Made by a program: the position numbers and the translations under genes. Source: Luteibacter aegosomaticola (GTDB lineage: Bacteria > Pseudomonadota > Gammaproteobacteria > Xanthomonadales > Rhodanobacteraceae). From it: DNA of 64,000 nucleotides. Below the pieces are notes generated by a model. The model saw only the letters and a list, made by a program, of their open reading frames with translations, had not been told where the DNA came from and made no database searches. The DNA lies in assembly GCF_023078475.1 (NCBI RefSeq), contig NZ_CP095741.1, positions 3,658,001 to 3,722,000 on the forward strand, written 5' to 3'. Numbering within the stretch: the first letter of the stretch is position 1; every line of letters begins with the position of its first letter. Positions 1 to 7,950 of this stretch are shown here, in pieces.

Positions 1-31
1 CTTCGGTGGACGGACGGGCGACGGCGACCAT
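1..31 (-). CDS. Start of a gene cut by the window edge, probably rimI
   Basis: Only the first ten codons are present. They read MVAVARPSTE from an ATG whose complement lies at 29-31, a few bases after the stop of the HolD-like gene upstream on the same strand. In many gammaproteobacteria holD is followed directly by rimI, the ribosomal protein S18 alanine N-acetyltransferase, so rimI is the likely identity. This is inferred from gene order only; no catalytic domain is visible. Confidence 0.35.
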   Translation of the reverse strand, partial: MVAVARPSTE

Positions 32-35
32 GGCC

Positions 36-500
36 TCAGCTCCGGCCTAACGAGCGGCCCAGCGCGCGCAGGCCATTCCACAAGCGGCGCTTGGCGGCGG
101 CGTCGGCGATGAGGGCCGACGGCGTATCGACAAGCACGATCTGTGCGGCACTCATCACGGCCGCCGGCAGTTCATGTCCGAGCGCGCGCGCCTGGGCCTC
201 GCCAAACACGAGGTAATGCGCGGCGGCCGGGACCTGGCCCAGGCCACGTTCGCCCGCTTCGAGGCGCGCGGCGCGGCCCATTACGGGACCGAAAGCACGC
301 AGGGCACGGCCCACGAGCTCCAGCTCACGCTCGCTGGCGCCCGCCGGCAACACGACGACACACGGCACGCGATCACCCTGGAGGGCGTCGTTGCCCGCCA
401 CGACGGCCTCCGCCGCGGCCGCGACCCCACGCAGACGCCAGGGCGTCACGCCCATGGCCTTCAGTAGATGTTCGCGGCGTTCGGCCGAGACGGCAGGCAT
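36..500 (-). CDS. HolD-like protein (putative DNA polymerase III psi subunit)
   Basis: A 154-residue protein. Its N-terminus (residues about 10-24, LLKAMGVTPWRLR) resembles the start of E. coli HolD (QLGITQWSLR), the chi-binding segment of the psi subunit of the polymerase III clamp loader. The middle (VPCVVVLP, then RALRAFG) and the end (KRRLWNGLRALG) also follow the HolD layout, including the Ala/Arg-then-Leu-Trp element near the C-terminus. Size matches the family (about 140 residues). A rimI-like start lies immediately downstream, as in the E. coli holD-rimI pair, and pssA ends 3 bases upstream. Psi is poorly conserved, so the assignment is by pattern and context; a conserved hypothetical of unknown role is the alternative. 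Confidence 0.55.
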   Translation of the reverse strand: MPAVSAERREHLLKAMGVTPWRLRGVAAAAEAVVAGNDALQGDRVPCVVVLPAGASERELELVGRALRAFGPVMGRAARLEAGERGLGQVPAAAHYLVFGEAQARALGHELPAAVMSAAQIVLVDTPSALIADAAAKRRLWNGLRALGRSLGRS

Positions 501-503
501 GGC

Positions 504-1289
504 TTACTCCGGCGCCTTGGCGTGGCGGCGCACGCGGCGGCGGTGCGCCGCACGGCCCCACAACGTGAGTACCGGGCCGGAAACCACATAGATCACGGTA
601 CCGGCGAACAGCACGCGGGCGGGGTCGATAACCAGCAGCACGACGATCAACACAGCGGCGATCAGCCAGATAAACGACACGCGATCGCCCTTGGGCCAGG
701 CTTTGAAGCTGTAATAACGCACGTTGCTGACCATGAGCAGGCCTGCGATCACGGCCAGCGGCATCGCGAAGAACGCCACATCGGGGCCTGGCACGTCGAA
801 CCGGGTCATGGTCCAGACGAACGACATGCAGAGCACCGCGGCGGCCGGGCTGGCCAGCCCCTGGAAATAGCGCTTGTCGGCCACGCCGACCTGCGTGTTG
901 AAGCGCGCAAGGCGCAACGCGGCGCACACCGCATAGATGAACGCAGCGGCCCAGCCGATCTTGCCCCACGTGCGGCCGTAGTCCGCCAGCGACGAGAGCG
1001 ACCAGGTGTACATGACCAGCGCCGGAGCCAGGCCGAAGCTGACCAGGTCGGACAGCGAATCGAACTGGACGCCAAATTCGCTTTGCGTGTTGGTCAGGCG
1101 CGCGACACGGCCATCCATGCCGTCGAGCACGCCAGCCACGAACACAGCCAGTGCCGCGGTCTCGAAATTGCCATGGATCGCCGAGATGATCGCGTAGAAA
1201 CCCGCGAACATCGCGCCCGTGGTGAACAGGTTCGGCAGGAGGTAGATGCCGCGGTGGCGCGGCCCCCGGGCTTGGATCGGATCGCTCAT
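504..1289 (-). CDS. pssA: CDP-diacylglycerol-serine O-phosphatidyltransferase
   Basis: Inner-membrane enzyme that condenses CDP-diacylglycerol with L-serine to give phosphatidylserine, the precursor of phosphatidylethanolamine. The CDP-alcohol phosphatidyltransferase signature is complete at residues 59-81 (D59, G60, A63, R64, G73, D77, D81), followed by several hydrophobic segments. The start chosen is the ATG at 1287-1289 (MSDPIQARGPRHRGIYLLPN), because the longer reading frame adds 44 residues with no family resemblance. The resulting 261 residues suit the small membrane-bound type II Pss. It is followed after 3 bases by the HolD-like gene, so the two are probably cotranscribed. Confidence 0.93.
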   Translation of the reverse strand: MSDPIQARGPRHRGIYLLPNLFTTGAMFAGFYAIISAIHGNFETAALAVFVAGVLDGMDGRVARLTNTQSEFGVQFDSLSDLVSFGLAPALVMYTWSLSSLADYGRTWGKIGWAAAFIYAVCAALRLARFNTQVGVADKRYFQGLASPAAAVLCMSFVWTMTRFDVPGPDVAFFAMPLAVIAGLLMVSNVRYYSFKAWPKGDRVSFIWLIAAVLIVVLLVIDPARVLFAGTVIYVVSGPVLTLWGRAAHRRRVRRHAKAPE

Positions 1290-1447
1290 GGGCTCAGTCG
1301 TCACTTGGGCCCCCAGTTTAGCCCAGCCGTCGTGAAGCGTCAGTCCGTGCATTCCCGGCACAAAGCGGGACGCGCGTCGCTTGCGTGGCCCCGGGGTGGG
1401 TGATAGATGTGTCGACCACATTCAAACACGCCTGGGGACCCCCCAAA

Positions 1448-1870
1448 ATGCGCCGTTACGTCGTCCTGGCCCTACTCGTCACCGTCTGCCCGCTGGCCCT
1501 GGCCCAGGCTTATAAATGGAAGGATGCTCAGGGCGTTACCCATTACTCGGACTCCCCGCCCCCGGGCCAGGGTGCCAAGGTCGAGAAGATCCAGATGAAG
1601 GGCGGCGTGAACGCCCCCTCCCCGGCCGCCCCCGCACCGGCGAAATCCAGCACGGCCGGTAACCCGCCGCCGGGCACTCCCGTGGCCGACAACCCGGCCA
1701 ACCGCAAGGCGCTCTGCAGCCAGCTGAGCAAGAACATGGAAGTGTTGCAAAAGGAGGCCGTGGTCTCTGTCGATGACGGCAAGGGCGGCAGCCAGCAGCT
1801 CGATGCCGCTGGGCGCCAGCGCCAGGTGGAAACCACCCAGGCCCAGATGACCCTCTACTGCAAGTCGTAA
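1448..1870 (+). CDS. DUF4124 domain-containing secreted protein
   Basis: A 140-residue protein. Residues 1-20 form a signal peptide (MRRYVVLALLVTVCPLALAQA). Directly after it comes the DUF4124 signature, YKWKDAQGVTHYSDSPPPG, at about 22-40. The middle is Pro/Ala-rich and low in complexity, and the C-terminal 45 residues are helical and contain two Cys, which might form a disulfide in the periplasm. Proteins of this family are common and small in Xanthomonadales and Pseudomonadales; their function is not established. The ATG at 1448 is preferred over an in-frame ATG at 1385, because it puts the signal peptide at the N-terminus. The gene is divergent from pssA and lies 39 bases upstream of proS. 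Confidence 0.85.
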   Translation: MRRYVVLALLVTVCPLALAQAYKWKDAQGVTHYSDSPPPGQGAKVEKIQMKGGVNAPSPAAPAPAKSSTAGNPPPGTPVADNPANRKALCSQLSKNMEVLQKEAVVSVDDGKGGSQQLDAAGRQRQVETTQAQMTLYCKS

Positions 1871-1909
1871 CGCCCTATAATTCCGGTTTTCCCCGACGAT
1901 ATCCGCCCG

Positions 1910-3610
1910 ATGCGCCTCAGCCAGTACCACCTCGCCACCGTCAAGGAAGTTCCCGCTGACGCGGATATCGCCAGCCAGCAGCTCATGCTGCGCGCCGGCA
2001 TGATCCGCAAGCTGGCCTCGGGCCTGTACACGTGGTCGCCGCTTGGCCTGCGCGTTCTGCGCAAGGTGGAAGCCATCGTCCGCGAGGAAATGGTGCGCGC
2101 CGGCGCCATCGAAATGCTGATGCCGTCGGTGCAGCCGCGCGATCTGTGGGAAGAGACCGGTCGCTGGGAGAAATTCGGCGGCCAGCTCCTCAAGATGAAG
2201 GATCGGAAGGAGCAGGAATTCTGCTACGGCCCGACGCACGAAGAAGTCATCACCGACTTCGCGCGCAACGAGCTGAAGAGCTACAAGCAGCTGCCGCTCA
2301 ACTTCTTCCAGATCCAGACCAAGTTCCGCGACGAAATCCGCCCGCGTTTCGGCGTGATGCGTGCGCGCGAGTTCCTGATGAAGGATGCGTATTCGTTCCA
2401 CCTCACCCCGGAGTCGCTCGGCGATACCTACAAGGTGATGTACGACGCGTACACCCGCATTTTCACTCGCCTGGGCCTGGAATTCCGCGCCGTGGATGCC
2501 GATACCGGCGCCATCGGCGGCAGCGCCAGCAATGAGTTCCAGGTGCTGGCCGATTCGGGCGAAGACCAGATTGCCTTCTCCGATGCATCGCTTTACGCGG
2601 CCAACATCGAAAAGGCCGAAGCCCTCGCCCCCACGGGCGAGCGCCCCGCGCCGTCGGCCGCGCTGCAGCGCGTCGATACGCCGACCCAGCGCACCATCGA
2701 CGAGGTCAGCGCCTTCCTGAAGGTGCCTGCCACGCAGACGGTGAAGACCATCCTGGTCCGTGGCGTCGAAGGTCTGGTCGCGCTGTGCCTGCGCGGCGAC
2801 CATGAAATCAATGAAGTGAAGGTTTCGCACCTGGCCGAGCTGGCGGACGAGCCCGAACTGGCCAGCGAAGAAGAGATTCTCGCCGCCACTGGCACCCGTC
2901 CTGGCTTCATCGGCCCGGTCGGCCTGCCCGAGGGCATCCCGGTCATCGTCGACCGTAGCGCGGCCTTGCTCGCGGATTTCGTCTGCGGCGGCAACCAGGA
3001 TGGCACGCATTACACCGGTGCCAATTGGGACCGCGATGCACGGGTCACCCGCGTGGAAGATATCCGCAAGGTGGTCGATGGCGATGCCTCGCCGGATGGC
3101 AAGGGCACGCTGCGCCTGGCGCGCGGTATCGAGGTGGGTCACATCTTCCAGCTCGGCCAGAAGTATGCGGAGGCCATGGGCGCCAGCGTGCTGGATAACA
3201 ACGGCAAGATGAGCACGATGTTCATGGGTTGCTACGGTATTGGCGTGAGCCGCATCGTGGCGGCGGCGATCGAGCAGCGTCACGATGAGAACGGCATGAT
3301 CTGGACGGATGCAATGGCGCCGTGGCGCGTGGCTGTGTGCGTTATCAATCCGAAGAATGATGCGGCGGTGGCTGAGGCGGCGGAGTCGCTTTACCAGGAG
3401 CTGTCGCAGGCGGGTATCGATACGGTGCTGGATGATCGCGGTCTGCGTCCGGGTTCGATGTTTGCGGATATCGAGCTGATTGGTATTCCGCACCGCGTGG
3501 TGGTGAGCGGCCGCGGCCTGGAGGCTGGCACGTTCGAGTACCGTGCTCGCACGGATGCCGAGTCGCGCAATGTCACGCGTGAGGAGCTGCTGGCGTTGCT
3601 TAACGGCTAA
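1910..3610 (+). CDS. proS: Prolyl-tRNA synthetase
   Basis: Charges tRNA-Pro with proline in the cytoplasm. At 566 residues it is the bacterial-type (ProS type 1) enzyme: an N-terminal class II catalytic core beginning [15 protein letters not shown], with motif 2 around [19 protein letters not shown]. An inserted editing (YbaK-like, INS) domain lies between roughly residues 240 and 390, and a C-terminal anticodon-binding domain follows the [17 protein letters not shown] stretch. The INS domain removes mischarged alanyl-tRNA-Pro. The ATG at 1910 gives the expected N-terminus. A Rho-independent terminator follows the gene directly, so it ends its transcription unit here. Confidence 0.97.
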   Translation: MRLSQYHLATVKEVPADADIASQQLMLRAGMIRKLASGLYTWSPLGLRVLRKVEAIVREEMVRAGAIEMLMPSVQPRDLWEETGRWEKFGGQLLKMKDRKEQEFCYGPTHEEVITDFARNELKSYKQLPLNFFQIQTKFRDEIRPRFGVMRAREFLMKDAYSFHLTPESLGDTYKVMYDAYTRIFTRLGLEFRAVDADTGAIGGSASNEFQVLADSGEDQIAFSDASLYAANIEKAEALAPTGERPAPSAALQRVDTPTQRTIDEVSAFLKVPATQTVKTILVRGVEGLVALCLRGDHEINEVKVSHLAELADEPELASEEEILAATGTRPGFIGPVGLPEGIPVIVDRSAALLADFVCGGNQDGTHYTGANWDRDARVTRVEDIRKVVDGDASPDGKGTLRLARGIEVGHIFQLGQKYAEAMGASVLDNNGKMSTMFMGCYGIGVSRIVAAAIEQRHDENGMIWTDAMAPWRVAVCVINPKNDAAVAEAAESLYQELSQAGIDTVLDDRGLRPGSMFADIELIGIPHRVVVSGRGLEAGTFEYRARTDAESRNVTREELLALLNG

Positions 3611-3631
3611 GCCGGTACGCTCTGCGTTCCC

Positions 3632-3662
3632 AAAAACCCCGGCACTCGCCGGGCTTTTTGTT
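3632..3662 (+). terminator. Rho-independent terminator after proS
   Basis: A six-base-pair GC stem (CCCGGC / GCCGGG, 3638-3653) with a four-base ACTC loop is preceded by an A run and followed by CTTTTTG. It lies 22 bases after the proS stop codon. Confidence 0.85.
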
Positions 3663-4072
3663 TTTGGCGGCTCGATAAGGCTCGCCTTCGGCTTCGCGAG
3701 GCTCGGCTTACGCCATCGCGTTTGCGCTCGGACGTCTCCGGAAAGAGCCCTTGGCGCCCACCCTCGCTGCTCAGACAAGTCTCCAACGTTCGACAGGGAG
3801 GCCCCTCCGGGGCCATGTACTTATTGCCCTACGGGCGCGAACCGGCGTGCGGACGGGGGTTTGAAACTCGCCTTCCCTGGCTCGGTTTCAAACGACCGGC
3901 CATCCATGGCCGGCCCCGCCTGCGGCGGCTGTTCCCGTCCGCCCACCTCGTCTCCGAAACTCGCCTCGAGGGTGGGCGCCAAGGCCTCTCGGACACACTG
4001 AGGCGGATCGGTGGGAAAGCCACCGCCGGCAACACGGCCGACCTCGCGGCGCCCCACACCTGCCAAACGGCC

Positions 4073-4096
4073 GTAGGAGCCCACCCTGTGGGCGAC
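4073..4096 (+). repeat. Short dispersed repeat, left copy
   Basis: A 24-base element starting GTAGGAGCCCACCC and ending TGTGGGCGAC, with an internal CCCAC/GTGGG dyad. It is repeated exactly in inverted orientation at 4185-4208, within the central part of the large palindrome. It shares the GTAGGAGC head with the REP-like elements elsewhere in the window. Confidence 0.8.
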
Positions 4097-4184
4097 ATCT
4101 TTCGCCTCACCGCTCAGGCCCTCCCGCCCAGAACGGCAACACAAGAGCCAAACGCCGCAAGATCCGGAGTCAGGCGCGAACGGC

Positions 4185-4208
4185 GTCGCCCACAGGGTGG
4201 GCTCCTAC
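4185..4208 (-). repeat. Short dispersed repeat, right inverted copy
   Basis: Exact reverse complement of the element at 4073-4096. The 88 bases between the copies show no coding potential. The pair could fold into a stem-loop nested inside the larger palindrome. Confidence 0.8.
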
Positions 4209-4634
4209 GGGGGGCGGCGTTGGTTTGTCGGTGGTTTGTACCTCGGGCGACAAGGTCTGCCGCCACGACCGTGGTGCTGGCTCTCCCATCACACGCCCTC
4301 AGTGCCTCAGAGAGCCCTCGGCGCCCACCCTCGAGGCGAGTTTCGCAGGCGAGGGCGACGGGCGGGAACAGCCGCCACAGGCGGGAGCGGCCATGGATGG
4401 CCGCTCGTTTGAAACCGAGCCAGGATGGCGAGTTTCAAACCCCCGCCCGGCGACCGGTTCGCGCCCGTAGGGCAATAAGTACATTTGCCGCGTCAGCGGC
4501 ACTCCCTTTCGAACGACGAGGACCTGTCTGAGCAGCGAGGGTGGGCGCCGAGGGCTCTCCTGCGACCACGTACGAGCGCTAACGCGATGGCCAACGGCCG
4601 AGCCACGCGATGCCGAAGGCGAGCCGCCTCGCCC

Positions 4635-4811
4635 CCGCTTAGGAAAAGTCTCACAAGGCTTGAGAGGGATTACCCCGATATCTTGTAGGGTTTTTCTGAT
4701 ATTAGATAAAACATAATCAAACCACTCCCCTAAGCCATTTTATTGCGCCACAATGCCGGGCAATGGCCATTACCTAATGGCCCGTCGATACCACCAATCG
4801 GGAGGATGCCA
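4635..4811 (+). promoter_or_regulatory. AT-rich leader of the H-NS-family gene, with an 8-bp inverted repeat
   Basis: From about 4640 to 4745 the sequence is clearly richer in A and T than its surroundings (for example TTTTTCTGATATTAGATAAA), as expected of a promoter and H-NS target region. At 4765-4782 there is a perfect dyad, GGCCATTA-CC-TAATGGCC. The start codon at 4812 follows a GGGAGG ribosome binding site. The exact promoter hexamers cannot be assigned with confidence. The dyad may be an operator or a leader hairpin. Confidence 0.5.
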
Positions 4812-5135
4812 ATGGCCGTCGATATCAAAAGCCTCAGCCACACCCAGCTCACCGAGCTGATTGCCAAGGCACAGAGCCGCCAGGGCGAGCTGCAAAAAGA
4901 AAAGGTCACCGTCCTGCGTGACAAGATCAACGCCATGATCAAAGCCGAAGGCCTTACCTTCGACGACGTCTTCGGCGCACGCGCCCCCAAATCGAAGCGC
5001 GCCGGCACCACCGTCGCCGCCAAATATCGCAACCCCACCGATCCCGAGCAGACGTGGTCCGGCCGCGGAAAGCGTCCGCGCTGGTTTAACGACGCCCTGA
5101 AAGCGGGAAAGAAAGAAAGCGACATGCTCGCCTGA
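4812..5135 (+). CDS. H-NS family nucleoid-associated protein
   Basis: A 107-residue DNA-binding protein of the H-NS/XrvA type, which silences AT-rich and horizontally acquired DNA. The N-terminal half (residues 5-45) is a helical oligomerisation region. The C-terminal H-NS domain is at about 72-93, with the DNA-contacting TWSGRGKRPRWF motif at 81-92. The ATG at 4812 is chosen because GGGAGG sits six bases upstream; an ATG two codons earlier lacks correct spacing. It stands alone between the large palindrome and a terminator. The exact paralogue (H-NS, MvaT-unrelated, Xanthomonas XrvA-like) cannot be fixed from sequence alone. Confidence 0.93.
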   Translation: MAVDIKSLSHTQLTELIAKAQSRQGELQKEKVTVLRDKINAMIKAEGLTFDDVFGARAPKSKRAGTTVAAKYRNPTDPEQTWSGRGKRPRWFNDALKAGKKESDMLA

Positions 5136-5153
5136 GATAATCGGCCGTGCACT

Positions 5154-5184
5154 AAAAAGGCCCCGCATCGCGGGGCCTTTTGTT
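5154..5184. terminator. Bidirectional-looking terminator between hns and thrE-like gene
   Basis: A near-perfect GGCCCCGC/GCGGGGCC hairpin (5159-5177) is flanked by AAAAA on the left and TTTTG on the right, so it could end transcription from both the H-NS gene and the convergent thrE-like gene. Confidence 0.85.
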
Positions 5185-5198
5185 TATCCGCGATGCCG

Positions 5199-6458
5199 TC
5201 AGAGCGAACGGCGTGGCGCGATGATCAGATCGCCGAAGAGCAAGCCCGCCACGAGGGAAACCAGCAGGGTCACGCCCAGCAGGCCAGTATCCATGCCTAG
5301 CGACGTGTCGTGGTCCAGCAGGAACGAAACACTACGGAAGCTCACCGAACCCGGTACGAGCAGAATGATGCCCGGCTCGCGGACCACCGCGCCTGGCTGC
5401 TGGGCAAAGCGGGCGTAGACGTTGCTGAGCGAGCCCAGCAGCACGCCGCCGATGAAGACGCCAAACGGCGCACCCGGCAATGAACCGGATACCTGCCCGC
5501 CCCACCGTGTTGCCAGGTAACCCACGATCACCGCCCCCATCACGACCAGCCAATCGCGCCGGGCGGCTCGGAACAGGATCGCGAACGAGAACGCGCCTAG
5601 CACCAGCGACGGCCAATCAGCCCACGCGGGAAGCGGTGGCAACGCGTAGTCGTGAGGCATGATGCCCAGTGCCTCGCATAGCTGCGTGGCCGCCACGGTG
5701 CCGAAGGTGAGCTTGAGCAGCGTTGCCACCGCCCCACCCATGCGGGCCACGCCCGCCACGAGGTGTTGGCTGGAGATTTCGCGGACCGCCGTGGTGAGCG
5801 CCATGCCAGGCAGCAGCACGATCAGGCTGCCGAGGATCACCGACTTCAGGGCCAGCGGCACGATGTAGGCCGCTACGACCGTGGCGATGGTGGTGGCGAC
5901 CATCGCGCTGATCGCTTCGCTGGCGGCCGCAAGGCGCGGACGGCTGCCCGAGGCCACGGTGATGCAGCCGATGACCACACCGATGATGCCGGCGGTGATC
6001 AGATCGGGCCACGCGCTGTGCAGCAGCAGGGCCACGACGCAGGCCGAACACAGGCCATAGCTGGCGATGACGCCCATTTCGGCGCGGAAGGTCTCCGGTG
6101 CTCCCAACTTGCGCAGCAGATGGAAGCCTTCGCGCAGTTCCATCTGGCCATCGATAACGGCATCGGCGATGCGGTCGGCCTCGACCAGGCGCGCGAGGTT
6201 CACGTCGCCGGGCGGCAGGCGCATCACCTGCGTGACCTGGGCGACACCATCTTCGCCCTGGCCCAGGTCGGCGAACGACACGATGATCGCCGTGGGGCTG
6301 GACCACACCTCGGCGGAAAGGCCGATCCGCTGCGCCGAGCGCGCGATCGCCGTTTCGAGGCGCGGTGCCGTGGTGCCGTACTGGTGCAGGCGGCGGGCCA
6401 GTTCGGTCAGGAACGCGATGCGGGTGTTGATCGCCGTGGTGGCGAAGCCCACGGGCAC
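5199..6458 (-). CDS. Threonine/serine exporter ThrE family protein
   Basis: About 419 residues. The N-terminal soluble part (DUF1212-like, with RIAFLTELARRLHQYGTTAP and LVEADRIADAVIDG) is followed by roughly ten hydrophobic segments, ending in a second membrane domain (DUF3815-like) with the PGSVSFRS element. ThrE-type carriers export threonine and serine from the cytoplasm. The true start is uncertain: no ATG fits, and the reading frame overlaps nfeD. A GTG at 6456-6458 gives the expected family N-terminus and follows the nfeD stop by 16 bases; a GTG two codons later is an alternative. It probably shares a transcript with the nfeD-like and qmcA-like genes. Confidence 0.82.
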   Translation of the reverse strand: MPVGFATTAINTRIAFLTELARRLHQYGTTAPRLETAIARSAQRIGLSAEVWSSPTAIIVSFADLGQGEDGVAQVTQVMRLPPGDVNLARLVEADRIADAVIDGQMELREGFHLLRKLGAPETFRAEMGVIASYGLCSACVVALLLHSAWPDLITAGIIGVVIGCITVASGSRPRLAAASEAISAMVATTIATVVAAYIVPLALKSVILGSLIVLLPGMALTTAVREISSQHLVAGVARMGGAVATLLKLTFGTVAATQLCEALGIMPHDYALPPLPAWADWPSLVLGAFSFAILFRAARRDWLVVMGAVIVGYLATRWGGQVSGSLPGAPFGVFIGGVLLGSLSNVYARFAQQPGAVVREPGIILLVPGSVSFRSVSFLLDHDTSLGMDTGLLGVTLLVSLVAGLLFGDLIIAPRRSL

Positions 6459-6474
6459 CGTGAGGGGTACGACC

Positions 6475-6912
6475 TCAGCCAACCTCCACCGCCTTGACCC
6501 GCAAGGTGGTGCCATCGATCCCCGTCACTTCGACGGTGGCCCCGACCGGTAGATCCGGCCCGTTCACCAGCCACATGCCATCACCCACCTTCGCCTTGCC
6601 ACGACCGTTGATGATGGCATCGCACAGGGTGAAGCGCTGGCCGATGAGCTGCTCGCCGCGGCGGTTCAGACGCTCGTTGCCCGAAGGGACGCGCGCGAGC
6701 CGTGGCCGCACGAACTTCCAGTAGGCAAAGCAGGACACGAAGGTGAACGCCGCGAACAGCACGGCCTGGAACAGCGGGCCCAGGTCGGGTACCGCGAACA
6801 ACACGATGCCCATGGCCGCGGCAGCGATGCCGATCCAGAGCATGAAATAGCCGGGCATGATGACTTCGCCGCCAATGAGCAGCAGCGCCACGATCCACCA
6901 GATGTAGTGCAT
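6475..6912 (-). CDS. NfeD family membrane protein
   Basis: A 145-residue protein with two or three N-terminal membrane segments (residues about 3-75, including LLIGGEVIMPGYFMLWIG) and a C-terminal OB-fold-like beta domain ending VEVTGIDGTTLRVKAVEV. This is the short NfeD1b-like form that pairs with SPFH (stomatin-like) proteins. The ATG at 6910-6912 follows a GGGAGG site at a good distance, so it is preferred to a start five codons upstream. The qmcA-like partner lies 21 bases upstream, the usual arrangement of an SPFH/NfeD membrane microdomain pair. Confidence 0.9.
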   Translation of the reverse strand: MHYIWWIVALLLIGGEVIMPGYFMLWIGIAAAAMGIVLFAVPDLGPLFQAVLFAAFTFVSCFAYWKFVRPRLARVPSGNERLNRRGEQLIGQRFTLCDAIINGRGKAKVGDGMWLVNGPDLPVGATVEVTGIDGTTLRVKAVEVG

Positions 6913-6933
6913 GGCGACCTCCCCCATGGCGGC

Positions 6934-7899
6934 TTAGCGTACCTGTGGCGGCGTGCGCGGCGGCTGCGGGGCCACCTGGGCCTGCGACCGCTGGCTGCCC
7001 AGCGAATCCTTCGCCAGCTCGGCGATGCCGGCCAGCGAGCCCAGGATGCCAGTGGATTCCATCGGCAGCAGCAGGGTCTTCTGGTTCGGGCTCTTGGCCA
7101 TTTCCACCAGCGCTTCCACGTACTTCGTGGCAACGAAGTAGTTCAGTGCGTTGACGTCACCACCCGCGATGGCATCGGACACCATGGTGGTCGCCTTGGC
7201 TTCCGCTTCGGCCAGGCGCTCGCGCGCCTCTGCTTCACGGAACGCGGCCTCCTTCTTGCCTTCCGCCTCCAGGATGGCCGACTGCTTCTCACCATCGGCC
7301 TTGAGGATCGCGGCCTGGCGGAAGCCCTCGGCATCGAGGATGTTGGCGCGCTTCTCACGCTCGGCCTTCATCTGCCGGGCCATCGCATCGACCAGGTCGC
7401 GCGGGGGCGAAATATCCTTGATCTCGATGCGGGTAACCTTGACGCCCCACGGGTGGGTCGCTTCATCGATGACCGTGAGCAGCTTGGCGTTGATGGCATC
7501 GCGCTGGCTAAGGCTTTCATCCAGATCCATGGAGCCGAGCACCGTGCGGATATTGGTCATGATGAGCGCCAGCGCCGCGGTCTCGAGGTTCGCGACCTCG
7601 TAGGCGGCCTTGGCGGCATCGAGCACCTGGTAGAACACCACGCCATCGACGCGGACCACGGCGTTGTCCTTCGTGATCACATCCTGCGAGGGAACATCGA
7701 GCACCTGCTCCATCATGTTCATCTTGCGGCCGATGTTGTAAACGAACGGGATCAGGAAATGCAGGCCAGGGGTCAGGGTACCCGTGTATTTGCCGAACAT
7801 TTCGACAGTCCATTCGTAGCCCTGCGGCACGATGCGGATCAGTTTGGCGAGGACGACGACCGCGACGACGATCACGACCAGTGCAACGATGCTTCCCAT
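6934..7899 (-). CDS. qmcA: SPFH/band 7 (stomatin-like) protein, QmcA type
   Basis: A 321-residue protein with one N-terminal membrane anchor (residues 3-22) followed by the SPFH/band 7 domain, which begins [18 protein letters not shown] and runs to about 190. A long Ala/Glu/Lys-rich coiled coil (about 190-250) and a Pro/Gln-rich tail follow. QmcA-like proteins organise protein complexes and FtsH protease in the inner membrane; the specific clients here are unknown. An AGAAGGG ribosome binding site precedes the ATG. It is the first gene of the qmcA-nfeD-thrE group. Confidence 0.92.
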   Translation of the reverse strand: MGSIVALVVIVVAVVVLAKLIRIVPQGYEWTVEMFGKYTGTLTPGLHFLIPFVYNIGRKMNMMEQVLDVPSQDVITKDNAVVRVDGVVFYQVLDAAKAAYEVANLETAALALIMTNIRTVLGSMDLDESLSQRDAINAKLLTVIDEATHPWGVKVTRIEIKDISPPRDLVDAMARQMKAEREKRANILDAEGFRQAAILKADGEKQSAILEAEGKKEAAFREAEARERLAEAEAKATTMVSDAIAGGDVNALNYFVATKYVEALVEMAKSPNQKTLLLPMESTGILGSLAGIAELAKDSLGSQRSQAQVAPQPPRTPPQVR

Positions 7900-7950
7900 G
7901 GTGCCCTTCTCCCTTCGGCGTTGATTCCCCGGGAGTATAGGCGAAGCGAA

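Larger units (their letters stand above)
3668..4634. repeat. Large imperfect palindrome, two ~340-bp arms
   Basis: The left arm (about 3668-4007) reappears as its reverse complement in the right arm (about 4296-4634), with scattered mismatches and small indels. Matching blocks in order from the outside are: the GGCTCGCCTTCGG block (left 3678, right 4612-4624), GCCATCGCGTT, GGCGCCCACCCTCGCTGCTC, TACTTATTGCCCTACGGGCG, the GTTTGAAACTCGCC block, the CGGCCATCCATGGCCG block, the CGGCTGTTCCCG block and CTCGAGGGTGGGCGCC. The central ~290 bp hold a further short inverted pair. Reading frames starting MYLLPYGREP occur in both arms on opposite strands and are most likely spurious. No transposase, RNA gene or convincing coding sequence is visible in this ~1.1-kb gap, so it looks like a composite of dispersed intergenic repeats. 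Confidence 0.8.

Noticed and set aside
1472..3778. A 768-codon minus-strand open frame across proS
   Set aside because: Antisense to proS; the product has only compositional bias (Arg/His/Ala-rich).
3722..4531. Open frames starting MYLLPYGREP and similar in the proS-hns spacer
   Set aside because: They occur on opposite strands in the two arms of the palindrome, without ribosome binding sites. They are more likely repeat-borne noise than genes, though a translated product cannot be formally excluded.
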